DNA of 10,933 nucleotides from Phoronis ovalis. Its lineage: Eukaryota > Phoronida > Phoronidae. A program made the position numbers and the translations under genes. The DNA is taken from contig JAOXYB010058213.1 of NCBI GenBank assembly GCA_028565635.1, positions 1 to 10,933 of the forward strand, given 5' to 3'. Below the pieces are notes generated by a model that did not search any database, was not told the origin of the DNA, and saw only the letters and a list, made by a program, of their open reading frames with translations. This document shows positions 6,601-10,933 of this stretch, one piece after another. Within the stretch, counting starts at the first letter, position 1, and each line of letters begins with the position of its first letter.

Positions 6601-8871
6601 AGTAATACAACAGTATACTACCAGTCATTTTCCTGATTTTTTGTATTGGAAGTATAATCATATAAAGCACACGGGTGGCATCCCAGTCACATTACATTAC
6701 CTGCAACCTAGTTTCTGAACGTTTTTTACTGAGAACACACCAGTTGTCTTAAGAAAAGAATAAGTATCAGACCATAAATTTTAATTTGTTGTCAATGGCT
6801 GCACCATAAAGTATTTCTACCAATGAGGCCTGGAAGTAGTCACAAAATGTTTTTGGAAACATTATAATTTTCAAGTTGTCAGATAGAATAGTTGGACTAA
6901 TTATCTAGATCTGGCTTCTTATCTTTAATTATAGGGGAGGGAGACCAACTTAGTTTGAATTTCTAGAAGTAGACAACAGCATTCAGTAATTTAGCCGACA
7001 GTAATTTTTAATGGTAATAGTAAACGACAGAATGTGTCTTACTTTTTTTACTAAGCCCACTTCGATGTTGTTGTGTTTTACAGCTACACAGAATGCACAA
7101 ACAGCTTTCTTTTCGCAAACAATACTGTTACTTGCAACCTGCTTCAAGGTTAATACTGCAGATGATGACCGATTTCTGAGTTCATCAATAATTTCATCTG
7201 GACCAAGTTTTAAACTCTAAATGCAAGAAATATTTATTGAACTATCAAATGCATTCAATGAAGCACAATTCTTTTCACTGCCATAACTTGATAAATTAAA
7301 TGACTATAATTTAAATTACAGCAAGATTTTTAGATTATATAGTTTTACAAACATATATAATCATAGCTTTCAACTCTTTAAAATCTGAAGTCTTTTTGCC
7401 CACTCTACTGGCAAATATGCAACTTACACAAAAGCAATACAGTAAACAATTCATTTTTATTCATTGCTTACCCTGAGCAAGTTTGTGATTAAACCATCAA
7501 ACATATGTATGAAATTGCAATAAACAGCCAAAGTACCAAAATCCTAGAGGGAAACTGAGGAGGTCAATTCCATAAATATTACGGTCCCATGCGTTTTTAA
7601 ATGTTGTATTAACGTACTCAGTCTAGCAAAATATAGCAGCAATCAGATATTACAAATTTGTAAAGTAACAGTTTTAGATACATTTGAAGTGTATTCTGGT
7701 TCTCGAAATGGTTGGAGGGAAGACTCATCAACAACTTATTTGTCCTACATCTTCAGTTCAAGTTTTTTGATTTTTTATTTATCACTGTCATGTGTCATTT
7801 TATTTGCGAAAGCCTTTAACCAGTTTTCACTGCTATGTGATAGCCTTTACCTGAATGTCCATACATTCCGTTACGACTGTATAAATGGTGTCAAAAATGC
7901 TATCATGATTGCCTTTGTTTGCAGCTTGTAATGATTCTGTAGATGACATAAACAAACTACAAAATTTACAAAATGATCAATTTTTATAAAATGCTTAATT
8001 GACAATTAATAGTTGTTTTCATATAAATGAAGATTCAGCAATGTTTTTAATTTTTACTGTGAGTAGCATGTACATTAATTTTTAGTTGGGCAAAGTGGAT
8101 AACTTAAAGTAAATATATGTTGCCTAGCGTTTTCTAGTAAATATGGCATGCACTGTGGCGCATGGAGGTGACACTGCAATCTACTCTCATCCTACCAGGA
8201 AATCATCTTCACTTTATACAACACAAGTCATTTCAATGGAGCTATAAGCAGTATTTGTATATGATTAATAATTACCGCTTAATGCTAGAAGCAGCAAACA
8301 GCCTAACATCATGATGAGGATCAGCAAGGAGGTCGACCAATAATTCTGACAATGGCTTTGCAGTCTCTTCACCCTCTGAATCCTTTATCATAATGCGTGA
8401 CCAAGAACAGTCATTGTCAATCTATAAAATTCTTATTATTATCATTCAATGGATAGGTGTTTCACAGTACTGTGAGACTGACACATTTATATAATTTGTT
8501 ACACTATTTGGTTACAATGATAAGACAGGGAACAAGAATTAAGATATTGTTGTCAAATGGATACAAGCAAATATAAAAATTACATTGCATCATTCATTCT
8601 AACTATTTTGGATGGTTAAAATCTCAAAACTTTGGTAATTTTTTTCCATTTTGGTTTCACATATCTTTGATATAGCATTTTTTTTTCCTTTTTTTGTAAA
8701 ACAAAGGTACATATTAATCTTTTTTTAACTTTCCAATTTGTACAAAATAAGAGTTTTACTGTTGTTTTAATATGTTAACAGGCTAGTACCTTAAGAAATG
8801 CAAGAATGCATGTGACAAATGCTTTTCTAACATCCATTGAAACTGATGCATCGGTTTCTGTTTGTACTCTC
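530..8871 (-). CDS. ATM: ATM serine/threonine kinase, internal HEAT-repeat part, eight exons
   Basis: Join on the minus strand, in transcript order: 8871-8790, 8421-8276, 7956-7851, 7216-7043, 5649-5489, 1420-1174, 1023-923, 659-530 (1147 coding bases, 382 complete codons after one leading base). ATM is the nuclear PI3K-like kinase that senses DNA double-strand breaks and phosphorylates checkpoint proteins; these exons encode helical repeats of its N-terminal solenoid, a scaffold and partner-binding region, not the kinase. Identification comes from collinear similarity to my recollection of vertebrate ATM: human LLTDCFPKILVNILPYFA against LLLECIPKIVIHILPLFA here, human ELLMTLHE against DILMTLHE, human APNPPHF against EPNPPAF, and human CEKQALFALCKSVKENGLE against CEKKAVCAFCVAVKHNNIE. 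Every intron starts GT and ends AG, and all phases fit. The gene continues beyond both window ends. The third-from-last intron contains the receptor gene on the opposite strand. Confidence 0.95.
923..1023 (-). CDS. ATM: ATM exon g
   Basis: 101 bases, phase 0 in, two bases out. It encodes AVENSIANNLDSLVVDIL, then MTLHEDD and a polar stretch HTSKSSER. The match is human FISNLPEIVVELLMTLHE followed by a Ser/Thr-rich linker. The acceptor is ATTTTCAG|GCA, the donor GAGAG|GTATGT; the terminal AG joins the leading A of the next exon to make Arg. Confidence 0.9.
1174..1420 (-). CDS. ATM: ATM exon f
   Basis: 247 bases: one base completing the split Arg, then 82 codons. It begins QWYQVIVPFLVLQANFE and includes LLLECIPKIVIHILPLFA and KCYSMLEKE. 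The human counterparts are SCYKVLIPHLVIRSHFDE, LLTDCFPKILVNILPYFA and KVYDMLKSE. The acceptor is TTTTGTAG|G. The donor CAG|GTGATG at 1174/1173 is chosen because it keeps phase 0 into the next exon; reading through soon meets a stop. Confidence 0.93.
1627..2249 (+). pseudogene. Decayed tandem paralogue of the receptor gene, TM2-TM6 deleted
   Basis: Homologous to the intact receptor at both ends but missing about 735 bases between them. Bases 1627 to about 1738 parallel 3213 to about 3320 (same start ATG, IESNVTAYN retained). From about 1740 the sequence parallels the region after about 4055: VYWSF for VFWSF, KEPIIIMSQEP for FEPIIIMSRDP, then ESLRI for ESLKI. The tail can be followed, with gaps, to about 2249. 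Lesions include a one-base loss near 1665, so translation from the ATG ends at a stop after TF, a frameshift in the TM7 region near 1805, and an in-frame stop right after SLRI near 1868. Homology also extends about 33 bases upstream of the ATG (TAATCAAG at 1594 and 3181), so the copy arose by DNA duplication, not retroposition. Spot comparison gives roughly three-quarters base identity, so it is old. Confidence 0.85.
2250..2920. other. Spacer between receptor pseudogene and relic
   Basis: AT-rich sequence with many stops. The only distinctive part is 2430-2514, a more GC-rich 85-base stretch open on the plus strand and flanked by CTACAG and GTAAGT. The rest shows nothing recognisable. Confidence 0.4.
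2921..3014 (+). pseudogene. Probable N-terminal relic of a third receptor copy
   Basis: A gapped match to the first ~100 bases of the intact receptor gene (3213-3320). Shared landmarks in order are TGAAT-AAAT-TGACAG, ACAAT, CAGACATAGG against CGGACATTGG, and TTAGATATTG against TTAGATACTA. The start codon is not preserved and stops interrupt all frames. It sits about 200 bases upstream of the intact gene. Some resemblance to the end of the receptor gene may follow at 3015-3060 (GTAGAC then a TTGAATAG stop region), which would imply another internally deleted copy, but that part is weak. Confidence 0.6.
3167..3173 (+). promoter_or_regulatory. Candidate TATA box for the receptor gene
   Basis: TATAAAA, 39 bases ahead of the receptor ATG. 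If used with normal spacing, transcription would begin at about 3195-3205 and the leader would be very short. In such AT-rich DNA the motif could occur by chance. The pseudogene has only a TATTAAA-like sequence at the corresponding place. Confidence 0.25.
3213..4553 (+). CDS. Atypical class A (rhodopsin-like) G-protein-coupled receptor, single exon
   Basis: Complete intronless gene for 446 residues at the plasma membrane; ligand unknown. The start has a good context (A at -3, G at +4). The short N-terminus carries N-glycosylation sites at N9 and N14. TM1 is about 33-57 (N47 as the family Asn); TM2 64-89, with N74 where most members have Asp; TM3 about 122-150; TM4 163-187 with W173; TM5 200-226, lacking the usual Pro; TM6 249-273 with FAVCYGP (259-265); TM7 287-312 with DSVFEPIII (303-311). 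After TM3 the sequence reads TVDVFVAVWKPLLY, clearly the DRY region but with Val for Arg. The second extracellular loop is about 12 residues and has no Cys to pair with C101. Helix 8 (RDPFLKESLKIL) is followed by C329/C332, possible palmitoylation sites, and a long polar tail ending DTYL. It lies antisense inside an ATM intron. The class A assignment is secure; subfamily and G-protein coupling are not. Confidence 0.9.
   Translation: MEYNYIESNVTAYNASDSDIGWCLAILVLFRYYAVQLFLSALGCLLNIIALIGLFYIRSKRPRTYLLLSLSWSNFIMSSMTVTSTAWVITQGDLAVKSVNCSTVRISVGGGFIAQETLALGVGITAIYTAIEAIEFLTLIAMTVDVFVAVWKPLLYKFIVTKKRIIICLVAIWLLVIVSATLLVTLSIVLKPFSYVDIYKITAIAASSFNIVIFIILLIVHVFIFRLVFRNQITLHTSAEKISRLKKSTFTTVIMLMLFAVCYGPICINTYIAQGFLWSGSVIRNNSALVFWSFTSMCFLILDSVFEPIIIMSRDPFLKESLKILARKCGFCQVKNLATLNANVHVNDETHNKIIGQINDPMALNGNMNKNYGTEEVIETESSNSYMNQAFDKTILNKQIHHTHGIERDNEVKCEKQINFMLLSSADKDDIVSSIVDTNSTTDTYL
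4782..4787 (+). terminator. Candidate poly(A) signal (ATTAAA) of the receptor gene
   Basis: ATTAAA, the commonest variant of the animal polyadenylation hexamer, lies 229 bases after the receptor stop codon. It is followed by T- and GT-rich sequence at about 4808-4850, as expected downstream of a cleavage site. It would give a 3' UTR of about 250 bases, ending well inside the ATM intron. Confidence 0.45.
4815..5488. other. Remainder of the host intron after the receptor gene
   Basis: No supported gene. An 80-codon open frame at 4907-5149 is hydrophobic and low-complexity with no homology I recognise, and is probably chance. The region contains a short tandem duplication followed by a palindrome at 5384-5432. 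Confidence 0.5.
5384..5419. repeat. Two-copy 17-bp direct repeat
   Basis: TAAAAAAGGCTTTTAAG occurs perfectly at 5384-5400 and 5403-5419 (period 19). The second copy runs into an inverted repeat, AAGTGTT (5417-5423) and AACACTT (5426-5432), separated by two bases. Confidence 0.85.
5489..5649 (-). CDS. ATM: ATM exon e
   Basis: 161 bases, phase 0 in, two bases out. It starts VLLQVSEDLGFPSLTTFICS and ends CVEFYR, where the Arg codon is split. It matches human [30 protein letters not shown] and IEDFYR. The acceptor is CATTTCAG|GTG, the donor AG|GTAATT followed on the minus strand by a T-run. The intron after this exon is the 4068-bp host of the receptor cluster. Confidence 0.94.
5650..7042. other. 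1393-bp ATM intron with a CpG-rich patch
   Basis: Protein similarity is continuous across this intron (LVKK then VLLQVSE), so no exon is missing. It contains a 14-base hairpin (TGCCAC 5923-5928, GTGGCA 5931-5936) within a repeat-like stretch at 5880-5945, and a clear CpG cluster at about 6394-6600. No coding frame is supported. Confidence 0.7.
6394..6600. promoter_or_regulatory. CpG-rich patch within intron (possible regulatory element)
   Basis: About 13 CpG dinucleotides in ~200 bases, including GCGAACGCGCGG near 6395, ACGACG near 6490 and GCGCGAGCG near 6542, against near absence in neighbouring intron sequence. It includes a perfect inverted repeat rich in TAAT cores (ATAATTC 6526-6532, GAATTAT 6534-6540). 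It could be an enhancer, an alternative promoter or a recent insertion; the sequence alone cannot decide. Confidence 0.3.
7043..7216 (-). CDS. ATM: ATM exon d
   Basis: 174 bases, exactly 58 codons, phase 0 on both sides. It encodes SLKLGPDEIIDELRNRSS through CEKKAVCAFCVAVKHNNIE and ends GLVKK. This follows human ENPETLDEIYNRKS and CEKQALFALCKSVKENGLE, then HLVKK. The donor is AAA|GTAAGA. The acceptor is TTTAG|AGT; an AG two bases later is possible but would break the frame. Confidence 0.93.
7217..7850. other. 634-bp ATM intron
   Basis: No gene on either strand. A GTAAGC near 7470 on the minus strand resembles a donor, but the protein join DIQ|SLKLG across the whole intron is phase-consistent and no intervening exon is needed. 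Confidence 0.6.
7851..7956 (-). CDS. ATM: ATM exon c
   Basis: 106 bases: one base, then 35 codons from LFMSSTESLQ to ECMDIQ. The acceptor used is TTTTGTAG ending at 7957, because it alone joins in frame to the preceding exon and gives KRLF as in vertebrates; an internal AG at 7937 would break the frame. The donor is CAG|GTAAAG. This is a weakly conserved linker part of the solenoid, apparently shorter than in human. Confidence 0.85.
7957..8275. other. 319-bp ATM intron
   Basis: Nothing recognised besides the splice sites. The flanking exons join directly to give SIKRLF, as in vertebrate ATM. Confidence 0.7.
8276..8421 (-). CDS. ATM: ATM exon b
   Basis: 146 bases, phase 0 in, two bases out. 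It encodes 48 residues starting IDNDCSWSRIM. The stretch LLADPHHDVRLFAASSIKR matches human FLADNHHQVRMLAAESINR closely, a typical HEAT-repeat helix pair. The acceptor is TTTTATAG|ATT and the donor is AAGCG|GTAATT. The final CG joins the leading T of the next exon to restore an Arg codon, so SIKR|LF parallels human SINR|LF. Confidence 0.92.
8422..8789. other. 368-bp ATM intron
   Basis: AT-rich, with T-runs at about 8640-8730. No gene, repeat or conserved element recognised. Confidence 0.7.
8790..8871 (-). CDS. ATM: ATM exon a (most upstream exon in window)
   Basis: 82 bases: one base completing a split codon, then 27 codons from RVQTETD to ILAFLK. The acceptor is a T-rich tract ending TTTAG; the donor is AAG|GTACTA. 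The segment DVRKAFVTCILAFLK fits the human stretch VRMALVNCLKTLLEAD, and the following exon continues this match. The exon feeding its leading split codon was not found within the remaining 2 kb. Confidence 0.82.
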
Positions 8872-9289
8872 CTAAAAGATAAAGAATATTTTCAGTAATC
8901 TGACATAGATTTAGTTTAAAAATGAATATTACTTTTCAGTAAAGGTAGCTTTTAAGCGTATCACCGAATTTTATAGTTCTTTCTAAAATGGCAGAAACAG
9001 GTCACCTGCTTATTTGCTTAGAAGTAATATTAACTAATTTAACTCAGTGTGTCACCAAATGAACATTTATTCTAACTAGTAACATTTTATTCAAAAGTGA
9101 ACAAGGTACCATTAACATAACGCATAGCTTCACTTAGAGAGATTAATTTCCAACAAGGATTATCTAAATGTTGAGGTTATAGCCATTTGTGTTGGCAGCT
9201 CTGAATGCTATTATGACCTTTATAAACCATAATGCAAAGTGCTGTTGACTTCATACTTAGGTGAACAAAGTTTGCATGTAACTATATAG

Positions 9290-9372
9290 GAACAAGGCCA
9301 TAGCGTAACTGCTTCAGCTAGTGCCTTGAGATCAAAAGGTCATGTAAACCTCAAAAGTTAGGTTATTTGAAA
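9290..9372 (+). repeat. tRNA-like SINE-type stretch
   Basis: The sequence contains an A-box-like TAGCGTAACTGC, a CCTT/AAGG stem around GAGATCAA in the anticodon-arm position, and an AGGT...ACCT stem-loop resembling a T arm with a degenerate B box. This order resembles the head of a tRNA-derived SINE. It is not a functional tRNA gene: the B box is poor and no acceptor stem closes. Confidence 0.25.
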
Positions 9373-9523
9373 TTATTCAGGAACACTCTAATAGGTTTTA
9401 ATTCTGTAACAATTGGGTAATTTTGTTGATTTGTAAAATTGTTATCAACACACACATACAAGTTTTGACATCGACAGGCAGTGTAACCGACACTTAATTA
9501 AGTAAAATAGTAGTGCAAGTGTA

Positions 9524-9656
9524 CCATATTTTCCAGTAAAATAGGTAATTTAAGTGTCTCATGTTTTGAAGTTGGGGTTGCACCCTCCTGCGTGTTTATA
9601 AGAGTACCCTCCCCGGGGGAGTGAGTAACAGTAGTGCCTAGTAGAGGAAAATATGG
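9524..9656. mobile_element. Short inverted-repeat element (MITE-like)
   Basis: An 11-base perfect inverted repeat, CCATATTTTCC (9524-9534) and GGAAAATATGG (9646-9656), with partial extension inward (AGTAAAATAG against CTAGTAGA). It brackets GC-richer DNA with a 13-base palindrome CTCCCC-G-GGGGAG (9609-9621). Size and structure fit a small non-autonomous DNA element or its core; target-site duplication was not recognised. The 9760-9795 stretch resembles the left arm again (AGTAGAAGTGCCCTCAT and a TATATTTTCAC). Confidence 0.4.
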
Positions 9657-9839
9657 AAAGAGAATACAGATAAATAAGTGATATTCTAAGTCAAAGTCTG
9701 GTGAACACTGTGTGGAATTTTGTATTTTGAAGTATAAAAAGTAGAACAGGGAATAACCCCAGTAGAAGTGCCCTCATTATAGTATATTTTCACATTGCTG
9801 GGCCGTCTTTGCAGACTTTAATTTTATTATAATTGTGAA

Positions 9840-10062
9840 TCAGAATACAACCATTGGTATTCCATGGGTTTTGTGATGACTGTACGTATCACCCATACTC
9901 CTCAACTTATACATGTTAGCCGTGGGTGTTGCTTCCCCAATATAGTCCAACGTGCATTGACAGGAATTTGTGAGAGGCAATGCACCTCAACTATGATGAA
10001 TAAAGATGTTAAGAGAAGGAGACACAACAATGGGTTCTGTGTATTATTTATTCATTTATAGG
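9840..10062. repeat. Repeat-like block with hairpin
   Basis: More GC-rich and compositionally unlike its surroundings, with sharp edges next to AT-rich DNA. It contains an 8-bp perfect inverted repeat GTGCATTG (9952-9959) and CAATGCAC (9978-9985). A 65-codon plus-strand open frame (9864-10061) has no recognisable domain and is probably not a gene. The block may be an interspersed repeat; no terminal repeats are obvious. Confidence 0.25.
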
Positions 10063-10689
10063 AACATAGCAAAAGTATGCTTAACAATTATAATTAAGTT
10101 GTAAGTAGGTCTGACTCTGCTCTTTCCATAAATTGTATTGTTTCTGGGTTTTTTATTAAGTGCACTCTCGGAATTTGGCCACACCCATCTACAACGCTTG
10201 CAACCCCATTATTACAACTCCCAGTCTATCTCTAGCAATACAGTGAAAATGAAACAATGATAAGTTTCAAAAATTCAAGAAAAAGTAACTAAAATGCAAG
10301 AGCAACATTTCAAATAAGTGGATATTAAGTGACAGGTGAATATCGTTTGGCACAACTTATTAACAATGTATACTTTAAATTGAATTTTAGGTACATGTGA
10401 CCTGCATGGTAGCCATTTTGAGTAAAAATGTAAAATTCAAAAGGATATATTATATAAGTAAAAAAATGCACAACATTTTACCTTGTTCAAAGGATGTGGA
10501 TTTTCAAAGTTTTGCTCACGCAATTTTGTTTACTTTTTCCTGATGCATTTTGAAAATAAACATCTCTTGGTACCCAGTGGGTATTTGACAAAATTTTGGG
10601 CGGGTAGGGGCATGTGGTACAGGCTTAAAAACACGGTTTGCTAAACTTTTTTTACGTGTATTGGAAAACCGGTTTAGTTTAGTCAAAAA

Positions 10690-10813
10690 TCAGATTAACT
10701 CAGTTTATTTATTCAAAAAAAAAAACAGATCCACTCTGCTAATTTGATTAAAAACCGAATCTCTCTGCTAATTTGGTCAAAAAGTCGGATCCACTGTATT
10801 GGCACATCCCTAT
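10690..10813. repeat. Degenerate ~32-bp repeats ending in a hAT-like terminus
   Basis: Two adjacent units share CTCTGCTAATTTG (10736-10748 and 10764-10776), each followed by -TAAAAACC or -TCAAAAAGTC, and GGATCCACT echoes CAGATCCACT. On the minus strand the block begins TAGGGATGTGCCAATACA, which resembles the terminal inverted repeats of hAT-family DNA transposons. A matching far terminus is not certain (TAGGGGCATGTGG near 10605 is only similar), and no 8-bp target duplication was found. Confidence 0.35.
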
Positions 10814-10933
10814 ATGGCATAAGGTCACAATTGATGTAACCACAGTGGTGGCGGAATGGTCTGGCCCTGCTGGAAGAAGTCCGTGAACCTTAAATTTATG
10901 ATTTTTTCTTTTTTCCTCCTTGGCGCTGGCTTT

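Larger units (their letters stand above)
8872..10933. other. Upstream ATM intron or flank with repeat debris
   Basis: No ATM exon was found here. Since exon a starts with a split codon, an upstream exon must exist beyond the window or be too diverged to see. From about 9290 the sequence holds several patches of repeat-like character, described separately; 8880-9280 shows nothing recognisable. Confidence 0.5.

Noticed and set aside
7011-7220. 69-codon plus-strand open frame
   Set aside because: It is the antisense of ATM exon d, whose homology and splice sites are clear.
7689-7931. 80-codon plus-strand open frame
   Set aside because: It overlaps ATM exon c on the opposite strand and has no motif; a shadow frame.
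7851-7936. Alternative start of ATM exon c at an internal AG (7938-7937)
   Set aside because: It would break the reading frame with exon b; the AG at 7958-7957 restores SIKRLF and needs no extra exon.
9864-10061. 65-codon plus-strand open frame
   Set aside because: No domain or homologue recognised, and it sits in a repeat-like block.
10466-10526. Minus-strand candidate exon between a CATCAG acceptor and GTAAAA donor
   Set aside because: All three frames contain stop codons.
10840-10900. tRNA gene suggested by TGGCGGAATGG followed by GTCCGTGAACC
   Set aside because: No closing acceptor stem, no proper B box or cloverleaf; at most a SINE relic.

Overview
This is eukaryotic, almost certainly animal, nuclear DNA. 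It is AT-rich and mostly CpG-poor, and it holds a minus-strand gene split into short exons by GT-AG introns plus a plus-strand, intron-free seven-transmembrane receptor gene. Intron sizes, an intronless orphan receptor with tandem relatives, and the style of the interspersed repeats recall an invertebrate chordate such as the tunicate Ciona. That guess rests on impression only; no species-diagnostic feature is visible.

Minus strand, 8871 down to 530: eight consecutive internal exons of the DNA-damage checkpoint kinase ATM. All eight reading-frame phases agree at the junctions, and together they encode 382 residues of the N-terminal HEAT-repeat solenoid, roughly the part around residues 950-1300 of the ~3056-residue human protein. 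Neither end of the gene is in the window: the kinase domain lies beyond base 1, and the N-terminus lies beyond the right edge.

Plus strand, inside the 4068-bp ATM intron (1421-5488): a complete single-exon gene (3213-4553) for a 446-residue rhodopsin-like GPCR. It has unusual versions of the family's switch motifs (DVF for DRY, CYGP for CWxP, EPIII for NPxxY, Asn for the TM2 Asp). A decayed tandem copy lies upstream at about 1627-2249; it has lost TM2 to TM6 by an internal deletion. A more decayed N-terminal fragment lies at about 2921-3014. The intron is thus a nest for a small receptor cluster transcribed antisense to ATM. All other complete introns here are 150-1393 bp.

Right end, 8872-10933: no exon found. 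It looks like a landing zone for mobile-element debris: an inverted-repeat element near 9524-9656, tRNA-like SINE-type stretches near 9290-9370 and 10840-10900, a repeat-like block at 9840-10060, and a possible hAT-type terminus with ~32-bp repeats at 10690-10813. A CpG-rich patch at 6394-6600 in another ATM intron stands out and may be regulatory or a younger insertion.

No prokaryotic feature, CRISPR array, rRNA gene or convincing tRNA gene was found. The biologically most interesting items are the nested antisense receptor cluster and the non-canonical receptor it encodes.
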